Part shown: positions 40,595 through 48,001 of the stretch, piece by piece | Layout of the letters: every line of letters begins with the position of its first letter | Numbering within the stretch: position 1 is the first letter of the stretch | DNA from: Sphingobium sp. WTD-1 | GTDB taxonomy: Bacteria; Pseudomonadota; Alphaproteobacteria; Sphingomonadales; Sphingomonadaceae | Direction: 5' to 3' | DNA length: 64,000 nt | Assembly: GCF_030128825.1 (NCBI RefSeq) | Contig: NZ_CP119127.1 | Coordinates: forward strand, 2,914,001 to 2,978,000 | Translations under genes and position numbers: made by a program | The notes under the pieces: generated by a model | What the model was told of the DNA's origin: nothing | Database searches by the model: none | Seen by the model: the letters and a program-made list of their open reading frames with translations, nothing else

Positions 40595-41209
40595 GTGGAT
40601 TTTAGCCTGCCTCGATCCGGAATGATCGACCTCCTAGCTGAATCGATGGAGGTGCCTGAGAATCGGCGATCAGCCATGCTCGGACGCTTTCAACACCTTC
40701 AGCGCCTTTCTTTGATTGATGGTATCAATCCCGGCCGTGGCCGTGCGGCTGAGTATCGCGCTCATCAGGTACTCGTTGTCGCCGTGGCGTTTGAAATGCT
40801 TCAATTGGGCCTGTCGCCCGAGCGCGTCGTCCAAACAATCAAAGCTAACCAAGACGCCATTCGTTTGGCTATCGGCCTTGCCGTTGGAAAGAAAGGTGAG
40901 ATCCAACCTTCTGTGATCTGGTTCGATCCAGCCATCGTAAATGGGGCAGCAGATGGGTTTGATCCAGCAGAAGCGACGTTTGATTATGGCGGAGAGGGAT
41001 CCGCTGTCGATCGCTTTAAATGGTTCGTATCAAATTCGTGGGTGGAGCGTATGGCTGTCATCAGCATCAGTGGCACGCTGTGGCACATTATCGCCGCGGC
41101 CGAGGGCCATAGCGGTTCAAGCCGCCCGCCAATCGGCCCGACCAGTTTGGCATTCCTTGACGCTCTGCATGACTGGTATAGGGGATCAGCGCCGGATAGC
41201 TTAACCTAA
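40595..41209 (+). CDS. Putative MerR-like/winged-helix phage regulator
   Basis: 204 residues from the GTG at 40595 (AAAGGTGAAAA upstream; ATG at 40622 is an alternative). LLAESMEVPENRRSAMLGRFQHLQRLSLIDG then GRGRAAEYRAHQVLVVAVAFEMLQLGLSPERVVQTI resembles the winged helix of MerR-type phage regulators, in which a short specificity arm is followed by helices. The C-terminal 100 residues are unlike known effectors (SAVDRFKWFVSNSWVERMAVISISGTLWHII). Divergent from arc, in a position equivalent to P22 mnt. Function inferred from context. Confidence 0.55.
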   Translation: MDFSLPRSGMIDLLAESMEVPENRRSAMLGRFQHLQRLSLIDGINPGRGRAAEYRAHQVLVVAVAFEMLQLGLSPERVVQTIKANQDAIRLAIGLAVGKKGEIQPSVIWFDPAIVNGAADGFDPAEATFDYGGEGSAVDRFKWFVSNSWVERMAVISISGTLWHIIAAAEGHSGSSRPPIGPTSLAFLDALHDWYRGSAPDSLT

Positions 41210-41266
41210 AGTCCTGCGGGCTTTTCATTGAGGCTGTAACCACGCAGCTTAAGGAGGCGCAAATAA

Positions 41267-41286
41267 GGGCGGCCTTTCGACCGCCC
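41267..41286. terminator. Hairpin between convergent regulator and tail-tube genes
   Basis: GGGCGG (41267-41272) pairs with CCGCCC (41281-41286) around CCTTTCGA, between the stops of the plus-strand regulator and the minus-strand tail-tube gene. Confidence 0.55.
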
Positions 41287-41314
41287 CTCAAGGTTCGCTG
41301 GCAGATGGAGAGGG

Positions 41315-41770
41315 TTAGGGGTTGGCGACGAACGCGACCGGGCCTGCGCCGCTGATCGTGATGCTGATGTTGACATATTCGCCATTCGTGCCGGTGATGT
41401 TGAAGTCGGTGACGATGCCTGGCCCCTGATAATAGCCGTCGATCACCTCGTTTCCGGTGGCTTCATCGAACACGAAGCGGAAATTGGTCGGGTTGCCGCT
41501 GTCGAACGCGGCCTGGAGATCGGCCAGAAGCGAACGGTGCAGCAGGCCCGAGCCGGTGATGGTCCAGTCTTTCGCGCCGATATCGCGAACCGTGATCGGC
41601 GAAGCATCGGGATCGGCGCAATCCCAATCAACGGTGTCGTTCGTCGCGCGGGTCTGCTGGAAGCCTTTGGTGTTGATTCCGCACATCGGCGCGAAGACTT
41701 CGGTCGGGGTCGCGCCATCGCCCATCGCGATATAGACGCGCGTCGATTTCAGCTTGTCGGTATAGGCCAT
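41315..41770 (-). CDS. Major tail tube protein
   Basis: 151 residues, MAYTDKLKSTRVYIAMGDGATPTEVFAPMCGI. Beta-sandwich pattern with KDWTITGSGLLHRSLLADLQAAFDSGNPTNFRFVF and a C-terminal NGEYVNISITISGAGPVAF, as in TP901-1/lambda-type tail tube proteins. It follows the tail terminator and precedes the interrupted chaperone position. GGAGTTGCGG lies before the start and a CGTCCGTAG motif 54 bases upstream. Confidence 0.85.
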   Translation of the reverse strand: MAYTDKLKSTRVYIAMGDGATPTEVFAPMCGINTKGFQQTRATNDTVDWDCADPDASPITVRDIGAKDWTITGSGLLHRSLLADLQAAFDSGNPTNFRFVFDEATGNEVIDGYYQGPGIVTDFNITGTNGEYVNISITISGAGPVAFVANP

Positions 41771-41824
41771 TCCGCAACTCCAGCGAGGATTTGCGGGCAG
41801 GCTATGGGGGAGGGGGCTGGCGCT

Positions 41825-41833
41825 CTACGGACG
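41825..41833 (-). promoter_or_regulatory. CGTCCGTAG junction motif, copy 3
   Basis: Directly abuts the TAG stop of the tail-terminator gene and lies 54 bases upstream of the tail-tube gene. Confidence 0.6.
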
Positions 41834-42286
41834 CTAGGTGGCAGTAGCGCGAACTGTGACCATGCCGTGATATGCATCAGCCTCGGCGCCGTCCTCGATC
41901 ACCTGCGTCTGGGTGGTATGAACTCCCAGAGATTCCCCGTCGCCAAGGTCCACATCATCGATGCCGCTGACGATGCGGACGATGTGGCGGTTGATGGTCG
42001 CGGCCTGCGCTTCGGGATCTTTGATGTCTTCAGGGGCAGGAGGCTTGCTCAACTTTAGCTTGGTGAAGCAATGGATCACGCCCGACTGCTCCGACCCGCT
42101 GCCTCCGTCCAACTCAGCCACTGTGCCGATCAGCATGGGCACGCGAATGAAGGGGAAGACGGGAGAGGCGGGTGGCTTGCCAGGATAGATCCGCGCCGCC
42201 GGCACGATCGCGGTCAGTTGCCCGTCAGCCTTGAGGCTCGCTATGATCTTGCCCCTGACCGATAGGGATGGGTCCAACGTCGTCAT
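41834..42286 (-). CDS. Tail terminator (DUF3168-like)
   Basis: 150 residues. LSVRGKIIASLKADGQLTAIVPAARIYPGKPPASPVFPFIRV is the DUF3168 start (P-x-x-P-x-Y strand), and the C-terminus HTTQTQVIEDGAEADAYHGMVTVRATAT matches the terminal strand. The protein caps the tail tube and joins it to the head. Confidence 0.8.
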   Translation of the reverse strand: MTTLDPSLSVRGKIIASLKADGQLTAIVPAARIYPGKPPASPVFPFIRVPMLIGTVAELDGGSGSEQSGVIHCFTKLKLSKPPAPEDIKDPEAQAATINRHIVRIVSGIDDVDLGDGESLGVHTTQTQVIEDGAEADAYHGMVTVRATAT

Positions 42287-42288
42287 CG

Positions 42289-42567
42289 TTATCCGGCCCC
42301 ATCCACCTGCGGATCGAGAACGACGGCCCCCACATCAGGAGCATCGTTTGATCCAGCCACTCGTCCACCTCGTCGGCTGTCGGAAATCGCGGGGGTTTCG
42401 CCATTGGCCGCAGCCTTACCACGGCGCTTGACCTCTGTCGCCCTGCCTTTCGCGATGGCGCGTTCTCCGACCTCGCGGCGCACTGTGCCCTCGTAGCCGG
42501 CGGGGAAGAACGTCATGGCGCGCGACGGCCACTTGTGGTCGTAGTCGGCGGTGAACTTTACCCTCAT
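42289..42567 (-). CDS. Small hypothetical phage protein (92 aa)
   Basis: MRVKFTADYDHKWPSRAMTFFPAGYEGTV: a short SH3-like beta start followed by a basic, disordered tail. Such genes recur between HK97-gp10-like and terminator genes in alphaproteobacterial prophages. The start overlaps the next gene by four bases. Confidence 0.65.
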   Translation of the reverse strand: MRVKFTADYDHKWPSRAMTFFPAGYEGTVRREVGERAIAKGRATEVKRRGKAAANGETPAISDSRRGGRVAGSNDAPDVGAVVLDPQVDGAG

Positions 42568-43082
42568 AGCGTGCCTCCTTTGACCACCCGCTTGACCGCT
42601 TCTTGGACGAGGCGCTGGGCTTTGGGTCGGGTCTTGTTGGCCGCTGGCTGCATGAATGGGCGAGCGGCTGTCTTCGAATCGCCGAACTCCATCTTAACCG
42701 GCCCCTGCTTCGCCCGGCTTGGCCCGTAATCAGTGATATTGGAGGCGAATGAACGGGCCGCCTTGCCCGCCTTGCGTTCGGACCCTTGCTCCAGTGCTGC
42801 GGCATATGGGGCGTCCGCGACGGATAGCGCCATCAACTGGCTTTCGCGCTGAGTGTGGATGGAGCGATCGAGCATGTGCGTGTCAGCGTTGGGCGGGTCA
42901 CCTGGGTCACTGGCGACATGGTTCTTGCCGCTAACGGCGCCGTTCGTGATCGACAGGGCGGCTTCGGTGCTGAGATAGTCGGCCGCAACGTAGATCGCCT
43001 TGCCGACCTCCGCGCGCATCGCTGCGCCACGGATGCGCTTGAGGCGGGCCTTGTGGGCTTTCTGGCCGGTGATGGCGACCAT
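42564..43082 (-). CDS. HK97 gp10-like tail/neck protein
   Basis: 172 residues from MVAITGQKAHKARLKRIRGAA, start codon overlapping the preceding stop (ATGA). Features: basic helix, PNADTHMLDRSIHTQRESQLMALSV (the conserved central region), APYAAALEQGSERKAGKAAR, and the terminal RPFMQPAANKTRPKAQRL, all as in HK97 gp10 family proteins involved in tail completion. Confidence 0.8.
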   Translation of the reverse strand: MVAITGQKAHKARLKRIRGAAMRAEVGKAIYVAADYLSTEAALSITNGAVSGKNHVASDPGDPPNADTHMLDRSIHTQRESQLMALSVADAPYAAALEQGSERKAGKAARSFASNITDYGPSRAKQGPVKMEFGDSKTAARPFMQPAANKTRPKAQRLVQEAVKRVVKGGTL

Positions 43083-43441
43083 CAGCCTGCCGCCCGCCCC
43101 CGGCAAACCCAATGCGAGCTGGCCGCGTCCAGATCGGCGCTCCCGACCATCCACCGCTTGCCGCTGACGGTGATCTGGCAGTCAGTCGTCACCTCAGCGC
43201 CAAGCCCGGCGGTCAGGATGATGATCCGCACATCGCCTTCGGAATAGCCCTCGCTCTGGCGCATGGCATAGGTCGCGGCGTCCATCTGCGCGCGGCACGG
43301 GACGTCGGTTCCGGGGCCATAGGAGATATTGCCCTCTTCGTCGTCGGTGCGCGTGCCTGGCACATGCAGGGTGGCCGGCAGGTATAGCCCGCCCAGCGCC
43401 GCGCCGAAGATGCTGGCGATGCCGCCATCCAACAAACCCAT
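43082..43441 (-). CDS. Head closure/neck protein
   Basis: 119 residues from MGLLDGGIASIFGAALGGLYLPATLHVPG. Central YGPGTDVPCRAQMDAATYAMRQSEGYSEGDVRIIIL and C-terminal SGKRWMVGSADLDAASSHWVCRGRAAG are typical of head-tail joining proteins in this type of phage. ATGA overlaps on both sides. Confidence 0.65.
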   Translation of the reverse strand: MGLLDGGIASIFGAALGGLYLPATLHVPGTRTDDEEGNISYGPGTDVPCRAQMDAATYAMRQSEGYSEGDVRIIILTAGLGAEVTTDCQITVSGKRWMVGSADLDAASSHWVCRGRAAG

Positions 43442-43899
43442 CACCACCCCCCATAAGGCAGCGGCCCGGCGAACCCGTTGAAGCCGCAGCCACCGATGAC
43501 GGGACCAGTGCCGGTTACGCGCGGGCCAGCCAAGCAAGCCTTGAGCATCGGATAGGCCTGCTGGCCATAGCTGGTCGTGCCATATTCGCCCATGTCGGCA
43601 CCACTGGACGCCGCGTCGCCGCGCTCCAGTTCGATCGTGCCCGACTTGATGCGCTTGAACCCGCTGGCGCCCTGTGCGGCCATTTCCGCCTCTGTGCCGG
43701 TGCCGATGCCCTGGAGCGTCAGATAGTGCGCCGTGAGCAGCATGGCGGCCAGATCGGCGTCCTCGCCAAGGCACGCCTGCATTGGGTCCACGATCCGCCC
43801 GGCGCGCGCAGACCAGAACGCATAGCCCTCGTCCGTCACTGCGGCGAAGGCGGGGAAGATCGCAATGAACGTCGCCTTGTTGGGCGGGGTGTAGGCCAT
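43441..43899 (-). CDS. Head-tail adaptor (DUF4054-like)
   Basis: 152 residues, MAYTPPNKATFIAIFPAFAAVTDEGYAFWSARAGRIV. The N-terminal helical region with F-x-x-x-F-P-x-F and LTAHYLTLQG at about 55-65 matches DUF4054 adaptor proteins (HK97 gp6-like). The terminal part is Gly-rich (GPVIGGCGFNGFAGPLPYGGW). Confidence 0.8.
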   Translation of the reverse strand: MAYTPPNKATFIAIFPAFAAVTDEGYAFWSARAGRIVDPMQACLGEDADLAAMLLTAHYLTLQGIGTGTEAEMAAQGASGFKRIKSGTIELERGDAASSGADMGEYGTTSYGQQAYPMLKACLAGPRVTGTGPVIGGCGFNGFAGPLPYGGW

Positions 43900-43918
43900 G
43901 GGTCAGTCCTTACGAATA

Positions 43919-43946
43919 GGGCCGCCGCCCGGTTGAGCAGCGGCCC
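43919..43946 (-). terminator. Hairpin between capsid and neck genes
   Basis: GGGCCGC (43919-43925) pairs with GCGGCCC (43940-43946). Read on the minus strand it is followed by TATTCG. It could reduce neck/tail transcription relative to capsid. Confidence 0.5.
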
Positions 43947-43968
43947 CGTTTGCCCCCGGAGGTGGCGG

Positions 43969-44286
43969 TTACTTCTTCGTGTCGGCGGGCTTGGTCAGGG
44001 CCTCGACCTGCTTGGTGAGGTCTTCCTTGTCCTTCGCCAGGCCGTCACGCTCGGTGGTCAGGGCCTCGACCTGCTTGGTGAGGTCAGCGACCTGCGCGGC
44101 GAGGGCTTCGACAGCGCCATCATCGGCATTTGCCGAAGCGTCGGCAGCCTTGCCCAGATCGGGCACCTTGCCGTCGATCGTCTTCGGGTCGATCTCGACC
44201 GTCTGGCCGGGATCTATCCATACTGTCGCCCCGCCGGTGATGTTGATGCCCTTGGGGCCTGCGGTGTGGTTGGTGAACGACTTCAT
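43969..44286 (-). CDS. Small coiled-coil capsid-region protein
   Basis: 105 residues: MKSFTNHTAGPKGINITGGATVWIDPGQ (beta) followed by a regular heptad tract LTKQVEALTTERDGLAKDKEDLTKQVEALTK in which LTKQVEALT is repeated. Located right after the capsid gene; similar small proteins with an N-terminal beta fold occur in this position. Role unknown. Confidence 0.65.
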   Translation of the reverse strand: MKSFTNHTAGPKGINITGGATVWIDPGQTVEIDPKTIDGKVPDLGKAADASANADDGAVEALAAQVADLTKQVEALTTERDGLAKDKEDLTKQVEALTKPADTKK

Positions 44287-44289
44287 GGC

Positions 44290-45246
44290 TTAGATCCCAT
44301 CCCGGTAGCTGATGCCCTTTGGGCGATAGATTTCGGTCTGGCCGACGTTCATGATCCCGTCGACGCGCCAGGACATGGACGACAGCGGATGCAGCGGCAG
44401 GAAGGTGAAGGCGCCGGGCAGGAAGAATTCGAGGATGCCCGGATTGCGCGCATAGGCGACCATGCGCTTGGTGCCGCCCGCGCCCGCGGTTTCCAGCTCG
44501 CGCGCCGGCATGATGTTCAGCGGCAGGCCGGTGATCGCGGTATAGGCGTTGTTCTGCTGCAGGAACGCCAGAACCGTCATGCCCGTGTCACCCATGCGGG
44601 TGGTCGAGGCATCGAGGAAGCTGGAGGTCGGCAGGAGCAGGGTGTCCGCGAGTTCCGTTTCCTTGGTCGCGGTGTACACGTCAGTCAGCGCAAGATTGAT
44701 GTCTCGCGCCTTCTGGTCCGCATTTTTCGCCGACCAACTGGTGACGGAACCCGTGCCGTCCGCAGGAACGTTGGCTACCGGGACGGTGGCGTTGTTCAGC
44801 AGGCCGGTGAAGCCCTTTTCGGTCGAGCCGGTCATGGCACGATCATAGATGAACTTTTCGGCGATCTTGCGTGCGTCCGAAGCGTCGCGGGTGTTAATGT
44901 CGACACCCATCTTGGAGGCGCGATTGACCTCCTGCAGCGACAGTTCGTAGCCGCAGCCCGCCAGGTAGAAGTTGCTGACGCCCTGCGACATCTGGGCCGA
45001 CACGTTGGGAATGTCGAAACCCTTGCCCGAGAGATATTCGGCGCGGCCAGCGGGACCGTTCAGCGAGGTCACGACGGTGCCGACATCCCACATGTCGCCG
45101 TCTTCGTTGGTGGGGATGTACTTGGCATATTGGAATGCCGGGTACTTTTCCTCCATGACGGTGGAGTGAGTGCGATAGAGCGCGGGGCGGGCGAAGCCGA
45201 TTGCCTGCTGCGCGTCGGTGAAGATCAGGCCAGTCATTTGGGTCAT
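44290..45246 (-). CDS. Major capsid protein (DUF2184-type, HK97 fold)
   Basis: 318 residues. TDAQQAIGFARPALYRTHSTVMEEKYPAFQYAKYIPTNE is the DUF2184 start; YELSLQEVNRASKMGVDINTRDASDARKIAEKFIYDRAMTG the spine helix; and GGTKRMVAYARNPGILEFFLPGAFTFLPLHPLSSMSWRVDGIMNVGQTEIYRP (quoted in essence) the conserved C-terminal region. The order protease/scaffold, cement, capsid supports the call. Confidence 0.88.
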   Translation of the reverse strand: MTQMTGLIFTDAQQAIGFARPALYRTHSTVMEEKYPAFQYAKYIPTNEDGDMWDVGTVVTSLNGPAGRAEYLSGKGFDIPNVSAQMSQGVSNFYLAGCGYELSLQEVNRASKMGVDINTRDASDARKIAEKFIYDRAMTGSTEKGFTGLLNNATVPVANVPADGTGSVTSWSAKNADQKARDINLALTDVYTATKETELADTLLLPTSSFLDASTTRMGDTGMTVLAFLQQNNAYTAITGLPLNIMPARELETAGAGGTKRMVAYARNPGILEFFLPGAFTFLPLHPLSSMSWRVDGIMNVGQTEIYRPKGISYRDGI

Positions 45247-45253
45247 TCCCCCC

Positions 45254-45727
45254 TTAGCGGCGCACGATACGGCAGATGCCGTTCGTCACGGTTTCGTCCG
45301 CGACCCACCCGGTCGCGATGTGGGTTGCGTCGGCAGCAGTTCCGCCAATGCCATCGGCGGCGCCCGCACCGGTGCCGACCGTGATCGCCGCGCCATCCGC
45401 CACCGAACCGGTGATGGTGACGTAGATTGCGCCATCGGTGAGGATGCCGGCGGTCGAATATTGCGGGTAGGTGTCCACCGCGCCGGTCACCACAGTCGGG
45501 ACGATGCCGCGATCGGCAATGGCCCAGCCCAGGAAGGTGGCCAGCGTTCCAACGGTGGTGACACAGCCGTGATCGCCTGCGCCACGATAGAGCGGCGCAC
45601 CGAACGCAGCGCCCGCAGCGGTTTCGACCGTGCGGCTGATGCGGTTGGAGGTTTCGCCATTGGCGACCATGCCGGGGTAACCCTTGGCATAGTCCTCGGC
45701 GTAAGTGGTCTGGATGGTGATTGCCAT
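45254..45727 (-). CDS. Capsid cement/decoration protein (structural)
   Basis: 157 residues, MAITIQTTYAEDYAKGYPGMVANGETSNRISRTVE. Beta-rich, Gly/Thr/Ala-rich, consistent with a bacteriophage structural cement protein located between protease/scaffold and capsid. Spacing to the capsid start is seven bases. Confidence 0.75.
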   Translation of the reverse strand: MAITIQTTYAEDYAKGYPGMVANGETSNRISRTVETAAGAAFGAPLYRGAGDHGCVTTVGTLATFLGWAIADRGIVPTVVTGAVDTYPQYSTAGILTDGAIYVTITGSVADGAAITVGTGAGAADGIGGTAADATHIATGWVADETVTNGICRIVRR

Positions 45728-45739
45728 GTCGCGGTTTCC

Positions 45740-47122
45740 TTACGCTGCGGCCGAGGTGGCGGGGGTCTTCCAGGCGTTGCGGCGCTCTTCGCTGGCCTTG
45801 CGCTGGGCGTCGGCGAAGGCGGCTTCAGCATCGCCGAAACTCTGCACGCCATCCGAAATCACCTGCCGCAGCGGGTCTGCCGGCTTGGCGTCCTTGGTCA
45901 GCACGGCGAACGAGGCGGCGATCGATTCATCCGACCAGTCCTTGGCCTTCTCGCCCATGTGCTTGTCGACGGTGGCGCGCATGATCTGCGCTTCGTCCAT
46001 CGCGTCGGTGACGGCGATGCCGAGGGTCTTGGCCTTGTCGGCGGTCTGCATCAGCGACTTGCCGGCTTCACGAAGCTGCGCGGGCGTCGGCTTGGCGTCC
46101 TTCACCTGCTGTTCGAGCGTGCTGATCTGCGCGTCCTTGGTCTGGCCGGCAGCGGTCAGGGTCGCCACCTGCGTTTCGAGGCCGGCAACCTTCGCTCCGG
46201 CCGCATCACGCGAGGCGATGAGGGTCTTGATCGTGGCCTCGGCCGTATCGGCGTTGGACACGTCGACGGTCAGCCCGTCGATCAACATGGTCTTCACAGG
46301 CTTCTCCTGTTCAAGGATGTGGAAGGGGTAAACGTCCATCTTCATGCCGGTCTCGCCGGACTTGGCGTCGCCGCCCCCAAGTTCGGCCAGCGCGTTCTTC
46401 ATCTGCTCCATCATGAGCATCTGACTCTTCTCGCCCTCTTTGCCGGTAGTCGGGGCAGAGCCGTTCATGTGTTTCTCGTGGAGCGCTATGGCCTTCTTGA
46501 GCCATGCGGCGGCCTCTTTCGCTCCATCCTGCAACGCGATAGGCAACGCGTCGCAGATCGCGGCATCGCCGATGCGGCACGACGGACCGGCCCTGCCACG
46601 GTCCACGATTGCGACATGGTTTCCGACGATTGCGGCCTGCCGCGCTTGGCACTTCTCGCCAGCGGGGCCAGCGAAGTCGCCGAACTCAAGTGTGGCGGCA
46701 TAGCCATTGGAGAGCTCGGCCTTGCCCGCCTCAACCTTTGAGATCGTGCCCGCATCCATCAGAACGAGGTCAAATGCGAGGTAGTCGCCGTCCCGTACGG
46801 CGCCCATGACGATGCCACGGCCATGATCGCGCCAGTTGCTCGCGTTCACCGCCTCGCGGGGATGGTCGTCGGTGATCGGCTTGGCGATGAAGCTGCGAAC
46901 CGCGCGCTCGTCGAACACAGCGGCCTCGTCACGCAGCACGTTAACGATGGCTTGGTCGCGCAGCCCGTGCTCGTTGTTCGGGTCTACTTCGCGACCGGTA
47001 TACTGGTAGACGCCGGTGCGAGCCGCCTTCGCCCGCACGGCCATGTAGCCGTCACTGGTCCGGCGGGGCGCGTCAAGGGTCAGGGCGTCGGAGAATAGCA
47101 CCATGGGGCTTGTCTGCCGCAT
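45740..47122 (-). CDS. DUF2213 prohead protease fused to scaffold
   Basis: 460 residues (ATG at 47120-47122; a second at 47102-47104). Residues 20-190 are the DUF2213 domain: RTGVYQYTGREV, AKPITDDHPREAVNASNW, GRGIVMGAVRDGDYLAFDLVLMDAGTISKVEAGKAELSNGYAATLEF and GNHVAIVDRGRAG, with the His and Ser expected of a herpes-protease-like fold. Residues 300-440 form the scaffold: a long coiled coil with repeats such as LETQVATLTAAGQTKDAQISTLEQQV. The protease should mature the capsid and remove the scaffold. Confidence 0.85.
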   Translation of the reverse strand: MRQTSPMVLFSDALTLDAPRRTSDGYMAVRAKAARTGVYQYTGREVDPNNEHGLRDQAIVNVLRDEAAVFDERAVRSFIAKPITDDHPREAVNASNWRDHGRGIVMGAVRDGDYLAFDLVLMDAGTISKVEAGKAELSNGYAATLEFGDFAGPAGEKCQARQAAIVGNHVAIVDRGRAGPSCRIGDAAICDALPIALQDGAKEAAAWLKKAIALHEKHMNGSAPTTGKEGEKSQMLMMEQMKNALAELGGGDAKSGETGMKMDVYPFHILEQEKPVKTMLIDGLTVDVSNADTAEATIKTLIASRDAAGAKVAGLETQVATLTAAGQTKDAQISTLEQQVKDAKPTPAQLREAGKSLMQTADKAKTLGIAVTDAMDEAQIMRATVDKHMGEKAKDWSDESIAASFAVLTKDAKPADPLRQVISDGVQSFGDAEAAFADAQRKASEERRNAWKTPATSAAA

Positions 47123-47137
47123 GGTCTTGGCTAGGCT

Positions 47138-47146
47138 CTACGGACG
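47138..47146 (-). promoter_or_regulatory. CGTCCGTAG junction motif, copy 4
   Basis: Lies four bases after the Mu F-like gene's stop (TAACTCC then CGTCCGTAG) and 15 bases before the DUF2213 start. Confidence 0.6.
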
Positions 47147-47150
47147 GGAG

Positions 47151-47999
47151 TTATTCAATATCTGACAGGATCGGTATCCACGCTTGGGCGCGGCAACCAC
47201 AAAATGGTTTCATGCCGGGCCTATCATCTGCAGCAACCTGTCCAGACCCGTCGCGTTCTTTGCCCGTCCGCAGGTTATAAATCTTTCCGTCTCTGGCAAG
47301 GTGATCCTGCCTCGGGAAGCGCTTGGCTGAATGGCGCCACTTAAAGAAATCCAATCCAGCTTCTGCTTGCCGTTCCGTGTCCAGCGCCGCTGACAGGGAT
47401 GAATTTTGATGGCTGGCGATGCGGATCGCCCGGGCCCGACTGCCGCCGACGCTCTCCCTGATCTCCTTCGCCACATCCCTGACAGGCGTTCGGTTCTGGT
47501 ATCCACGGAACACCGCGTCTGCGATTTTACTTTGCGTTACGTCCGACACGTTGCGCACGAGTGCAGCGTTTCGCCCGATCCAGGAACCCAGCGTCTCCTC
47601 CACCGGCTGCGCGGAAAGGATCAGGTCGAGATCGACGCCCACGCCTGCCTTGATCGCCGCCGACCATTTCGACCGGTGCGTCCTCTCTGCTTTTACCACC
47701 CATTGCCGCAACCCCGGCGCGATCCGTGCGGTGAGGATTGTCAGGAACTCCTGCGCCACGCTGCTGATGGCGGCCTGAACCTGATCCACGGTGTCGATCG
47801 TCAGCGTGTCGGCGGTGGAAAGCGGCTGCGGATCATACCCGGCGAGGATGCGGTCGATGTTGTCGGCCCATATCTGCCAGGCGGGCGCGTAGATCGCGGC
47901 GAGGTCCGTTGCGGCAGCTTGGGTCGGGATGATGGGGCGCAGGGTGATGTCGCGCCGCTTGCCTGCTTGGCGGGCCATGCGGGGGAGGGAATAGGGCAC
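47151..47999 (-). CDS. Mu gpF-like minor head protein
   Basis: 282 residues from the GTG at 47997-47999, which has GGAGG ahead and overlaps the portal stop region; ATG at 47978 (MARQAGKRR) is an alternative. Features: the helical N-terminal half, RTPVRDVAKEIRESVGGSRARAIRIASHQNSSLSAALDTERQAEAG, then YFKWRHSAKRFPRQDHLARDGKIY-like HSAKRFPRQDHLARDG and a terminal CGCRAQAW, the Mu F signature (H, D and Cys). A minor capsid protein bound to the portal. Confidence 0.85.
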   Translation of the reverse strand: MPYSLPRMARQAGKRRDITLRPIIPTQAAATDLAAIYAPAWQIWADNIDRILAGYDPQPLSTADTLTIDTVDQVQAAISSVAQEFLTILTARIAPGLRQWVVKAERTHRSKWSAAIKAGVGVDLDLILSAQPVEETLGSWIGRNAALVRNVSDVTQSKIADAVFRGYQNRTPVRDVAKEIRESVGGSRARAIRIASHQNSSLSAALDTERQAEAGLDFFKWRHSAKRFPRQDHLARDGKIYNLRTGKERDGSGQVAADDRPGMKPFCGCRAQAWIPILSDIE

Positions 48000-48001
48000 C
48001 G

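Noticed and set aside
43726..45384. 552-codon plus-strand ORF opposite capsid genes
   Set aside because: Covers several overlapping minus-strand structural genes; composition is shadow-like.
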